A stretch of DNA of 64,000 nt from Arion vulgaris. Taxonomy: Eukaryota > Mollusca > Gastropoda > Stylommatophora > Arionidae. A program made the position numbers and the translations under genes. Location: positions 64,471,644-64,535,643 of the forward strand of contig CM036756.1 in NCBI GenBank assembly GCA_020796225.1, in the 5' to 3' direction. Below are positions 1 to 9,790 of this stretch, in pieces (position 1 is the first letter of the stretch; each line of letters begins with the position of its first letter). The notes under the pieces are model-generated. The model ran no database searches, was not told the origin of the DNA, and saw only the letters and a program-made list of their open reading frames with translations.

Positions 1-475
1 ATTGAAGTGGAGACAAATGGTTTAAGAAAGAAAGGGCACCTAGAAAACACTGAATTATCGTTACTGAGAGAAGTTAGAAATAACGAACTCAATTTCATTG
101 GATTGAACGAGTTTTCGAGTATAGAAAGTGGTGTGGAGAAATTGCATGCAGGTCCTATGCAAAAGTATAACTGTACTTGCATGGTATGTTGCTGTGCCCA
201 CAAGAAGCAAAGAATGGTACTGCGACCTAATATCACAAGGCATGTCGTACTAGCGACTGATGATGTAGGACCTAGGAACTACCTAGTAAATAAAAGCATC
301 GTATAAATCGGATGTGCTGGCCTACTTGTAGACGCATAACTGGCACAACGTACAATCGCTCGTAGGCTCAGATCATATTTTAAAAAACAAGTGGTTAACA
401 AGTGGTTGATGTAGAGAGCTCGAAGAAGTATAACGATACGAGAGGAATATTATATCATAATAATATAATAATAAT
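1..475 (+). mobile_element. 3' end of a degraded LINE, interrupted by a short element
   Basis: The segment matches by eye the tail of the LINE copy at 2270-2765: the block around gaagtggagacaaatgg, then gcatgcaggtcctatgc and, after the interruption, tataacgatacgagaggaa followed by an AT-rich (taa)n tail ending near 475. The copy is split at 171/426 by an inserted element and flanked there by the 9-bp duplication aagtataac. No open frame survives. Clade is uncertain; the preserved residues in the sister copy are from the C-terminus of a non-LTR reverse transcriptase polyprotein. Confidence 0.6.
172..425 (+). mobile_element. Short interspersed repeat, family F copy 1
   Basis: A 254-bp element carrying the family signature gtgctggcctacttgtag and ending in gctcgaag. 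It is flanked by a 9-bp target duplication (aagtataac at 163-171 and 426-434) inside a LINE tail. Related copies lie at about 13385-13610, 28150-28400, 30010-30260 and 61893-62355. It has no coding capacity, and I do not see clear Pol III boxes, so calling it a SINE is inference. Confidence 0.65.
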
Positions 476-1519
476 CAATATACTCGATTGGTATCAAAAT
501 ATGTTATATTTATTAAATGTGTATATAGACACCAGTAAAGGTAGGTAAAGCGACAAATAAGTATTTACAATTATATTTGTCTCTCCCAATGCTTAAAAAT
601 TCTATAAAACTAAACTTGGTAATGAAAAGGTGGATAGGAAAACGAAAACATACCTGATCTGACTTGACTACACGAGAGTGCGTTGAAGAAGACAAGTAAT
701 GTTGTCTGGGCGTAGTGGGGATGTATTTACGACTGCACCGGTTTTTATGTAAGGTATTTTGTAATGTTGCAGCTTGTGTGTGACAAACTGGTTCCGTGCG
801 GGTTTACAAATGCTGCCCATCCCCCTTTTCCCATATAGTCAGTTAATTTGTGCGGTATCGCGTGCAAAATGGATGGGTAAGTTTATATTTGGGTAGGGTA
901 CGGTACATTCACAACTAGAGTACATATATGACATCAGGTTGTTTAGGTTTGTTGCTGCTAGTTCCTACATCTGTTGCACACGGCTGACGAAAACATATTT
1001 TGTGTTTGTATGTGTGTGTGTTCGAATTGTTTTCTGCCACACCCATGCCTAAAATACGTGGAGCTGTATACGTAAACTGTAGTAAAACCCATTTGAAAAT
1101 CGCAAGATAAAAAAATATATATAAAATCGGATTCTTCTTCTTCCTCTGCGATCAACTTCTGCGATGCGACTACTCCAGTATGTGTCATAAACAGGGCGGT
1201 GCTCTTGAGGTCTTAACCGGTTCCCCATAGTTTGTTTTGAAGGGTTGTTTCTGTTAACCAGATTTCCATTCTCACACTGCTCAGGCTGTGACAGGATGTG
1301 CTGTGGGATTACTTTGTGCGTCACAGGTGCAGGCAGCCGAGTTCATGAGACCCATTCTATGGAGGTGTGCTCTGAGACTGCAGTGTAAAACCGGATTAAA
1401 ACGCATTGCACACATAATCTCGACGTTTCGAACAAAAGGCCTGTATCGGTATAGAAACAGATATCCGTAACTCTGTTTTAATATTCTTATGAGCTATCCC
1501 TAAGATTTGTCCTACACAG
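476..1519. other. No recognisable gene; apparently unique sequence
   Basis: No protein family, repeat copy or RNA gene was recognised. Short ORFs are not convincing. At 869-876 the string atggatgg is followed by a consensus donor (gtaagt); it is discussed in the findings as a speculative homer first coding exon. Confidence 0.4.
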
Positions 1520-2170
1520 GTAGTGAGAACGAAAGAATTCAGAATGAGGTCATGCGCATCATTCTAGGATTCACCAAAGATGCAATATTAGTGTCAATAC
1601 ATTTCTCTTTGACCTCTCCTCTGTTTACTACAGAATTAAAACTTGGAGAGTTCCTTCAAATCTAAAAATCAATGCAAACAATGAACATTTTCTTCATGGG
1701 GAACTCATGGAGAAATGGTGAAGAGGAAAGATCATGGTTGAGCCAGGATTATGATATTCTTGCGAACATATGATAACTATCATCGATTGAACCAGAAAAT
1801 GAATGGATTGTTGAGCAGCCTTCAATTTCAGACCGGTTTCACAGTTATACTTATACCAGAGTCCCAGACAAACTGTATGTCATGGCTGACAATCAGAAGC
1901 AGACTGCAGTCTTTATTAGAGAATCCGAAATCCCAACAAGGTGAGAACGCAGAAGAGGAAGAATATCCCATCAAGAAAAACTGTGAACAAAAGGAACCAT
2001 TACTAATTAACGCGAAGATAGAGGTATTTTTGAATGACAACGATAACGAAACAGAGATAGTTATAACACTGACAGTTCAGTCAGTGAACGCCAATAACGA
2101 CATACATAGGCGTCACCCTGAAATACAAAATCATAAAAATAACAGAGCAGTTCACCTATATAGGTAGCAA
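1520..2170 (+). pseudogene. Degraded LINE polyprotein fragment (region between RT and RNase H)
   Basis: From about 1527 the + strand reads NERIQNEVMRIILGFTKDA, the conserved block between reverse transcriptase and RNase H in jockey/I-like non-LTR elements. A recognisable HGELMEKW lies near 1695-1720. Stops and frameshifts break it throughout. The 138-codon frame at 1751-2167 is probably an accidental remnant. It is followed by further LINE debris in the same orientation. Confidence 0.5.
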
Positions 2171-2269
2171 TTTTGATTGCACAGGAAATGTTAAAAAGAA
2201 ATTATGATACGAATTGGTAAAGCAACATCAGCTTTTAAAGTCTAAATAAAATATGGAACTACAAGTTAT

Positions 2270-2765
2270 ATAGTATTAAAACTAAATTACGAAATTTTCA
2301 ATTCAAATGTTGTATCAATCCTAACATATGCCAGCGAGAGTTGGAAAATGACTAAAGATATAGAAAGTAAGTTGAATGCATTTGAAAATAGATGTCTGCG
2401 AAAAATAATGAACAGAAATGGAACGAATTCAGGAGAAGTGGTGAAATCAGAGACATGTCTGGTCAACCACTAGTGACAACTGTTATAAGAAAGAGAAGAT
2501 GGAGATATGTTGGACACCTTGAGAAGAAATGATCAACGAATATCAAAGCAGGCATTGAAGTGGGATGCAGAGGGTTTAAGAAAGAGATGACGACCTAAGG
2601 AGACCCTGAAACGAAATTTGCTGAGAGAGGCAGGAAATATCGGTCTCAATTTCTTGGTAGGGGTTTAACGAATTGCCCAGGATAAAACGGTATGGATAAA
2701 TTGCTTGCAGGCGCTATGTAACGTATAACGATACGAGAGGAATTATTATTATTATTATAGGCTTC
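2270..2765 (+). pseudogene. LINE 3' fragment (RT C-terminal region plus tail)
   Basis: Pieces readable in different frames include SWKMTKDIESKLNAFENRCL, SGQPLVTTVIRKRRWRYVGH and the AT-rich tail (att)n at about 2740-2758. This is the usual C-terminal region of an endonuclease-type LINE polyprotein: a Cys/Arg-rich block, then R-R-x-W-x-x-x-G-H. Several frameshifts and stops. The same family appears at 1-475, 11930-12190 (minus) and 42300-42680. Confidence 0.65.
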
Positions 2766-2883
2766 AGCACGTTCAGAAGGAAAAATAATAGAAGATTTCA
2801 GTAGTGACAACTACAAGTAGTTTGACAATGGAGGTGAAGGTGGTTACAGAGACGTTGACAGGATTGGCATCCCATAACTACTC

Positions 2884-3135
2884 TTAGGGGTCTCTGTGGC
2901 TGAGTGGTTAAGATCTTTGCCTTGTGAGTCGAAGGTCGTGGGTTCGAATCCGAACCGCGCCGTTCTGTTCACGAGTGCAGTTTTTCCAGAGACCCTAGGA
3001 TTGTTGCTGGAGCTACGGAGTTCGTGCTTTGTGCAATACTCTCGGCAGGTGGCGTGCCATTGCTGGGGAGAGGGATCGAGCCATATGGGGTAAAACCCGA
3101 TGCAATGAAGTCAATCCTTCGGCTTAAAAACTCTC
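2884..3135 (+). mobile_element. SINE family B copy 1 (tRNA-derived head)
   Basis: The head is tRNA-like, with a perfect A box (tggctgagtgg, about 2897) and B box (gggttcgaatcc, about 2940). The body is shared with copies near 13655-13910, 34700-34845, 39690-39935, 41205-41460, 44375-44618 and 51637-51770. The 65-codon ORF across the head is a by-product. No complementary acceptor stem is visible, so it is not a tRNA gene. Confidence 0.75.
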
Positions 3136-3139
3136 TAAA

Positions 3140-3500
3140 CTACTCTTGTTTTTCATATTTAGTGACACTTAGACGCGTAGGATTCATAAAGTCGAAACAG
3201 GAATGGTGAGACGACTCTGGGTGGAGGTACTGATACAGACTAGGATGAGAGAAATAATCTTCATTTTTGTCCCTGGACAAGCAGGAGTCAGGAGTAATGA
3301 ACGAGCTGATAGATTGGCTAACCAGACTAGGATGAGAGAAATAATCTTCATTTTTGTCCCTGGACAAGCAGGAGTCAGGAGTAATGAACGAGCTGATAGA
3401 TTGGTTAACCAGACTAGGATGAGAGAAATAATCTTCATTTTTGTCCCTGGACAAGCAGGAGTCAGGAGTAATGAACGAGCTGATAGATTGGTTAACGTGG
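3140..3500 (+). pseudogene. LINE RNase H fragment with an 87-bp in-frame triplication
   Basis: Translation gives the end of a type-I RNase H domain as found in non-LTR elements: a hydrophobic strand, then VPGQAGVRSNERADRL, whose last D is the fourth catalytic carboxylate. This 29-codon segment (starting TRMREIIFIF) occurs three times head to tail, beginning at 3237, 3324 and 3411. The multiple of three keeps one frame open over 3203-3523. The first catalytic residues are missing upstream, so the copy is dead as an enzyme. A minus-strand relative lies in homer intron 5 (58930-59700). Confidence 0.75.
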
Positions 3501-3504
3501 CCTC

Positions 3505-3900
3505 GATTGTTTCATTGATATGACCATCATCGTTGCACTTCGGTGAGTAACCATGCGTGTTCCGATCTCTTTCTTACATAGGAAGATCTCAGCGGCAGTG
3601 CACGAACTCCTTAGCACCGGCGTGGGTCACGATGTAATTTCGAAGATGGTAAAAATATTATGTCGGAATTTTTTTTTTTTCCTAATGAATTTTGCCCGGG
3701 CAGCGACGTTTCAGCCTGCTCTTCTCGATTTTGAATTACAAATAGTTCTTTTACGTACCCAATATGAACACGTGACCCACGTTTTATCGTTCGTCTCCGA
3801 TAGGACTAGGAACTGGATCTCACCTACTGTGAGATCAGGGATCTCTGGAAAAGTATTCCAATGGCTCCTGAGCGAGCGAACCGAGTACCCTTGAAACGAA
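3505..3900 (-). mobile_element. SINE family E copy 1
   Basis: Shares the family E body (ggaagatctcagcggcagtg, agcctgctcttctcgatttt, ggaactggatctcacctac) with copies at about 25390-25640, 35129-35975, 36818-37248, 50070-50495, 52378-52670 and 58055-58500. The tRNA-like end is at the right, so the element reads on the minus strand. Confidence 0.65.
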
Positions 3901-4069
3901 AGACGATCACTCTAGAAGTGTATGTATATTATATATACATTACAGTTTTGGTTTTTTATAACATTATTTTTGTTTGACAATATCTTGATAAAGACTAGAT
4001 GGTAGAAATGTTGACCATATTTAAAAATGTAAAGTCGCAAGATTTCTCCAAGGAGGCATAAGTCCAGAA

Positions 4070-4540
4070 CCAAGACCTTGCAAGCTCTCATGCACTTGGC
4101 CGTGGGTTATTTAAAGCAAAGTGTTTTTTTACAGGGTGGGATAGCTAGACCCACGTCAAATCTTCACTTTCGCTGTAAACAGCATGTGGTAGGTATTATT
4201 GGTTCTATTTGTACCCGGAATTCGGGCCCGGCAACCACACGGGCGTAACTTTGAATAGTCATCTTTGACTATCGGACAGCAGAAACGTGTCGGGGCATTT
4301 TCTGAGATTCATCGTCTGTATTGCGATCAGATCTCGGATCGAACATGTATGCACATACCCTTCTACTAATTTCAGAGTAGTTCTCCTTCGATCCCTACCC
4401 ACTTAGCCAGGCATTTGTCTGTTAAAAGGGCCACCCCGTGAAGATGGATATGGTCTTGGTCAGTGTCAGCTCACTGACCTGGCAATTTATATCCTACATT
4501 ATTGCGCTTGTGGCCCCGTTAGTATTATTGTTATTATTAC
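4070..4540 (-). mobile_element. Interspersed repeat family H copy 1
   Basis: About 450 bp shared with 24935-25325 and 56630-57095. The blocks are in the same order: gcatgtggtaggtattattg, ggcccggcaaccacacgggcg, an urgently repeated tcagatctc...atgtatgcac stretch, and ccagcactca-like text ending in ttatatcctacattattg. No ORF and no clear termini. Confidence 0.55.
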
Positions 4541-5035
4541 CATTGCCACACGGCGCCGGCCCCACAGTCAAAAGTCAGATGCGCCTTTATATATATTAAA
4601 AGCAACGTTGAAGAGCCCTGGTCTCAATTATAGAGCAAGGTCATGTGCGAAAAAACAGACTGCAACAGCTGGGTATAGACAATGGGGAAAAACACATGTT
4701 TCTTGTAAAATGTACGCAGGAACAAGTGAAGGAATCAGACGCAAGAGACTTACATAAGTGTCAGATATCAGACGGTAATTGCCAGTAAATAGGTCAGAGG
4801 CTGCTGGGCAGGAATGTGTAATAACAGCTGATTTATGAGGAACGTATACCCTTCAAGTTTGCTGATTACAGTTTTAACAAAACAACGTAGGGAATATCCA
4901 GTTTGGCAGTGATGGAAATTAAAACAATGCATACCATAATATCATTCGAATTTTTCAGCGAGAAAGGGCGTTTATATGGAATGGGGGCGGGGGATGAATC
5001 TGAAACCCTAACTAGACTGATTTACTTAAATTTTT
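4541..5035. other. No recognisable gene
   Basis: AT-rich sequence with no protein similarity that I recognise and no repeat-family match seen by eye. Confidence 0.35.
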
Positions 5036-5345
5036 TTTTCTCTAATCCTGTTTTGCCTAACAGCGTCAGGATAAGAAGAGCTTTCTAGAACGAGTCCTTG
5101 TGTGCGCTTCATAAATATTGTCTTTCGTCGCCTTTGTTATCTCTGAGGTCCACCTTTTGCATGGCCGGAATTTTGCTTTGTATCCATTGTATCGTAGCAT
5201 CATTGCCCTTTAAGTGTACACTGTCTGTTGATAATCTGCTTATGTTGCCGAACCATTTAATTTGTTGTTTCTTATAACACAAAAGAAGATTAGTAAACCA
5301 ATATAGAATTGGTGCCGTTAGCAGAAAGACGTTGACGGACATACA
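5036..5345 (-). pseudogene. LINE C-terminal fragment
   Basis: The minus strand encodes [19 protein letters not shown] followed by WIQSKIPAMQKVDLRDNKGD, the end of a LINE polyprotein (x-x-Q-I-K-W-x-G-x-x-x-R-L). The same family gives 55680-56015 (minus) and 47800-47950 (plus), both in homer introns. Confidence 0.6.
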
Positions 5346-5653
5346 GTGAAGGTGATCGGAGCAGCTCTAAACTTATTGAATCCATGTGCAGTCATGATGA
5401 TCCGACAACTAAACTTAACAAAATTAGAATAACAACAGATTTGCAGTGGCTCAAAAATAAATAAATAAAACTATTTCATTTTTTCTGACCAAGGTAAGGG
5501 ACATAATATAAAACGCACTACTGCTTTCCAGACTAAAATATCTAGTCATAAAAAATAAATATCAAATGAAAGACACTACTCATAAGAACAACAATTGAAG
5601 TGAAATTAAAAACCAAAATAATTAATGTTTAATGTTTTTATATGAGAAAGGAT

Positions 5654-5865
5654 GCCCGCTTGCCCAGCGTGTTTGTAGCGCGATGGACGACGGTGTGACA
5701 AGCCCTCTGTGAGTGCGGGTTAAATTCCGCGGCTGGCAGAAAAATCACAGTTGCTCCAGATTTATGGTGTTCGTGGCACCGAACCAAAGGGTTACGATGT
5801 CCACGGCACCGAACCGAAGAGCTGAAAGCTCAAGTGCTTCTGCTGGATCGAAAAAATAGAAAAAA
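5654..5865 (+). mobile_element. SINE family A copy 1
   Basis: A 212-bp copy with a 13-bp perfect target duplication (tatgagaaaggat, 5641-5653 and 5866-5878). The head has a B-box-like gggttaaattcc; the body has cagatttatggtgttcgtgg and gaagagctgaaagctcaag, and ends in an A-rich tail. This is the most abundant short repeat in the window (12 copies). Confidence 0.85.
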
Positions 5866-5947
5866 TATGAGAAAGGATAAAATTATAGAATAAATTAACT
5901 TTGGAAAAAAGACAAGAGAATAAGAAATGTTTTTAAGAACTCCAAGG

Positions 5948-6151
5948 CCCGCCTGCCCAACGTGTTCGTAGCGCGTTGTACGTCGGGTGACAAGTTCTCT
6001 GTGAGCGCGGATTCAATTCCGCGGACTAGCAGAAAAGCCACAGGTTCTCCATATTTACGGTGTTCGTTGCACCGAATCGAAGGGTTACGATGTCAATGGC
6101 ACCGTGCCGAAGAGCTGAAAGCTCAAGTGCTTCTGACTTGAAAAGAAAAAC
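5948..6151 (+). mobile_element. SINE family A copy 2
   Basis: Same head and body as copy 1 only about 80 bp away. Flanked by aactccaag(g) at about 5938-5947 and 6152-6161. The A-rich tail is short. Confidence 0.8.
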
Positions 6152-6490
6152 AACTCCAAGGGTAGCAATGAAGCCAATGAATATGATTAATAAATAGATA
6201 ATGTACACGTATTAGAGGCTTCTGGGAAAAAAACAAATTACCAAACACAGGATTCGAACAACGCACCGTTATACCTTACAGCACCCATTACCTAGCCCTA
6301 CAATACGAGTAAAATAATGGAAATGAATTCTTTCTTCAAGTTTTCTGACAGTTGTATTTTTGTAATCTTGTTAACCTTCCATGATATCACTGATGTATTA
6401 ATATCTAAATTAATTGCACATTTCGTTGATAATTCTAAGGAAATTATACAGGGCTTTAACTCGGAATAATTAGGAGAACCTGTTTCTTAC

Positions 6491-6494
<4 letters not shown>

Positions 6495-6530
<36 letters not shown>
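6495..6530. repeat. (CT)n microsatellite
   Basis: An almost pure CT dinucleotide run in tttctctctctctc context. Confidence 0.9.
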
Positions 6531-6714
6531 GGCGATCACCGCCCAGACCGATGTACCAGATCTCCCCATAAATTCTATTAATGTGGACATCTGATTCATG
6601 CAGCCCTAGCATTGTTGTGTTTTACGTCACATCTTCAGCACCATTTGGAGCTCTGGTGCTTATCCTTCGGCGATGTGTCCGGTTACAGCCAGCGTTTACT
6701 CGGTTCGCTCTCCG

Positions 6715-6870
6715 TTCTGTAGCCATCTAGTGTTTTTTAACGGTGTGGGGTAACTAGCCCCACGACCAACCTCCTTTTTCGCCTCTTACATGCGTGGCTG
6801 GTAACAGTGGTTCTATTCTTTACACCCCAATTTGGGCCCCGGTAACCACTCGGGCGTTACGCTTTTCAAT
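6715..6870 (-). mobile_element. Family F' repeat, partial
   Basis: Carries ggtaacagtggttctattct followed by a GGGCCCCGGTAACCACTCGGGCG-like end, shared with 20424-20677 (plus) and 30437-30690 (minus). Only the proximal part is present. Confidence 0.55.
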
Positions 6871-7019
6871 AATATTTGATTGAGACAACAAGAAACTATA
6901 CTGTATAAATACTACCAAATAACCAGTCTGAAGCGCTATCCCAGGCTCCCTGACTACGCTTAACTTCATAGCGGGCGCATGCAGTAGAAGTTAATATAAT
7001 ATTGAATTATCTTTGTTCC

Positions 7020-7840
7020 AAAGTTATTTTTATTTGGAAATCTCTACAATGGGAAAGATATATGGCTGATAAAAATATGTATTCTCAACAAATTGATCTA
7101 CAAGACTGGAGAATCAATGTGAGATCCAATAGGAGAAACGATTAGGAGTGAGACAGAGATGTGTACTTTTATTATTCCTGTATGAACTAAACAGGGAAAA
7201 CATCATGCGACATATACAGGGTGTTCAATTTAAAAGTAGCCCCAGTCATAAATAGAAATTTGCCATGTACGCATTGCATCTCGTCTATTTACTATTTAAA
7301 CCGGTTCTGACTAGCTTGTCCTACGTCACATTTGTTCATCGCCCCTTCCCGCACTACAATTACACACCATCACACAACCTGGACCTATACTACGTCATAA
7401 CTGAACCTTCTCATTTCCATACATATATGCCAGATTAGCTCCATTCACAGTCTGCTTTTAAGTTGAACACCCTGTAGAAGAGAAGGCATGAATTACAGTT
7501 GGTGGTCAAAACATAAACAATGCAATATACGCTTATAATACAAATCTCATTGCGACATGGGAACAAGATCTGCAAGATATACGTACTGAGAAAAAGTGAA
7601 TTAAAAGGATTGAGTAATAATATAAAGAAAACAAAGGTAATGATTATTTCTAAGAAACAGGAAACACCACAATGCAATATAAAATAAGCAGACCAACACT
7701 GAAGAAAGTCCGTCGATTAAAATATCTGGAAACATTCATACCACTAGTCACTAGATGGAAGAAGTACAAAAGAGATAAGGAGTCGAATAGCTCACGCGAA
7801 AACCGCTTTTATGGACATGAATAAACATTTAGGTCTAGTC
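7020..7840 (+). pseudogene. LINE reverse transcriptase fragment split by a MITE
   Basis: Before the MITE (about 7020-7216) the sequence reads as a decayed RT motif B (GVRQRCVLLL-like). After it (7475-7840) it reads INNAIYAYNTNLIATWEQDL, where a family member would have YADD; the catalytic pair is lost. It continues into a decayed EFKYLGT-type block and ends at aaaccgcttttatggacatg. The two halves join across a TA-flanked MITE at 7217-7474. Confidence 0.6.
7217..7474. mobile_element. MITE family 1 copy 1 (cagggtgttcaa TIRs)
   Basis: A 258-bp element starting cagggtgttcaatttaaaag and ending in the inverted counterpart cttttaagttgaacaccctg, flanked by TA on both sides. TA duplication and TIR style fit a Tc1/mariner-type non-autonomous element. 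Other copies: 26036-26290, 41974-42230, 55412-55665, 63665-63923, and a partial at 14625-14795. Confidence 0.85.
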
Positions 7841-7849
7841 AGTGGCGGC

Positions 7850-8004
7850 TCGTCTATAAGGGCCAGTTGGGCCAGGCCCCACCAAAAATAATGTATATCG
7901 TGTATTTATTATTTATTATATTAAAATATAGCAATCTAAAACCATAATTTATCCGAAACAAAATGTCTGGCCCCACCAACAAAAATTATCACGAGCTGTC
8001 ACTG
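7850..8004. mobile_element. hAT-like MITE copy 1
   Basis: A 155-bp element beginning cagtggcggctcg and ending cgagctgtcactg, with an imperfect 8-bp flank (ggtctagt / ggcctagg). A sister copy at 14041-14206 has a perfect 8-bp duplication. The 8-bp TSD and CAG start fit the hAT superfamily; no transposase is present. Confidence 0.75.
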
Positions 8005-8149
8005 GGCCTAGGCCTAAATCCTGATTAGCATGAGAGTCATCGTTATCTATTCTCTTCAATATCTACCATAAAAGACTGAGCACCTATTGGTCTGCCCCGG
8101 CTGCCATGACGTCAGTTGGTAACCAACTAACAATAACTAATGGTTTATA

Positions 8150-8290
8150 ATTTTAGGGTGCTAAATGGGACGATGGCACCACCGTTCAGAAAGCAATGGC
8201 AAACTACTGAACGTAATAATGCCTAGAAAAATCACAAACAACGTTAAAAAACTGGGGTTAATTCGCAGTCCTGTAAAGGATATGCAATTA
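8150..8290 (+). mobile_element. Repeat family G, partial copy
   Basis: Shares cagaaagcaatggcaaacta, ctgaacgtaataatgcctag and cctgtaaaggatatgcaatt with copies at 14345-14610, 29465-29690 (minus) and 40015-40260 (minus). The 5' tRNA-like part is missing. Confidence 0.65.
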
Positions 8291-9790
8291 ACTTTAACTG
8301 GGATTTAATCGTCTTTTTTGGATTCCTACGTTGTAGTTAAGGACTGAATGAGGAGTGTGTTAACAGCGAGTCACCTGAATCATTAGAATACATATATTTC
8401 GTTATTTATTAGAGGACACTGAGCGTCTATGGCCCTGTCCGAACTGCTGTAACGTCGGTGCAGATAAAAATAACCAATAGAGAACGGAAATAGCAGTTAT
8501 TGCGTAACTAATGACAACTCAGAATCAATCAATGAAAACTTACTTTTGCAAAGAGAGTTATCTGCACAAAATGGCTGTAAACAAATTTACTTAAACATCC
8601 GGTCAAAATGTAAAAACATTGAAACTACAAATTAAAATGCATTATTTTCTGTATTAGCGAGGGGAATTCCAAATATGGCAAAAACTGGGTAAGTATAGTA
8701 AATATGGCAAGTATGAAGTAACCTCACCGCTATATTATATTTACATCACGTTCATTAAAACGGTTGTTTATCCCAACTTTAAATTAAAGAGAGAACAGGA
8801 GAGAAAATTGAATGAATATGAATTTAGAATCAGAATGGTTGAATCATTTCAATATAATTATTTCATATAATTCATATGATGGAATTATTAATACTCTAGT
8901 GTTACGCTATTTATAATATTAATACTTAATATACTTTTACATATGTATCCTTTATTTGTATGTGTCCTCCAGCCTTTGAGAATATCCCCATTACTATGGC
9001 TTTGTTGTTGATCTTTAACTTTAGTCCAGTCTGTTTAAGTGTTTTGTTGATATTTTTCACAAATTTTGCTACTCAGTAGCCTACTGTCGTCGATCTTGTG
9101 CGTGCTGCAGATGTTCTTTGCTTTGGTTGGATAATGAAATGGCACATACATGTAACATCTGCAGTCTGAGTGTTATAGATGCTACAATCCGGGTTTAAAA
9201 GGCAGCGATAGATAGATAGATAGAGAGTCCTGTTTGAGTGTTATTTGTTGCCTTCTACATTACATAACTCACGAATCCTATGTTTATCTATTTGTTTTTT
9301 CTTAATAACTGTACATTGTTTATTTGTTGATCATAGTCTTCGCTTCCGTTGCTTCCTCTGGGGTTCTTCCAAAAAAACTCCTTGTTCTCATCATAACCCA
9401 TAACAGTAAGAAATAGAACATAGGACGGTTGAAAGGATACATCCCTGCCACACTCTTGATGTTACTTGGAAGTATTCGATTTCTATGGGTCCGGTTTTAA
9501 CTTTGCACTTATTTCCCTATAGAGTTCCTTAAATACATATATTACTTTTGTTGGTATGCCATATGCTGTCTAATCTTCCATACTGTCACCATTTGCAGAC
9601 TGTTGAAGACCTCAAACTTAAGAAAGCTCATATGTGTAATGTAGCATTCCATTCCAAAGCTCACTCTGTAATATTCCTCACAGTAAATATATAGGCACAG
9701 CAGCCCTTTCCTTGTCTAAATGCTCATTGAGCTCCAAATATAGCTTTGTCTAGTTGACAGCGACCAGTATGACCAAATGTTGAGTAGCAT
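8291..9790. other. Mostly unassigned; weak LINE trace on minus strand
   Basis: No gene recognised. At about 8940-9060 the minus strand reads INKTLKQTGLKLKINNKAIV, similar to the segment after RT motif C in LINEs, but it is short. A (gata)n run lies near 9207-9228. The block at 9311-9400 (gtttatttgttgatcatag) recurs in reverse near 19340-19415. Confidence 0.35.

Noticed and set aside
2884..2960. tRNA gene with good A and B boxes
   Set aside because: No complementary acceptor stem, and the same head with the same ~170-bp body recurs at six other places: it is a SINE.
3203..3523. 106-codon protein with three identical repeats
   Set aside because: Triplicated RNase H scrap of a dead LINE; first catalytic residues missing.
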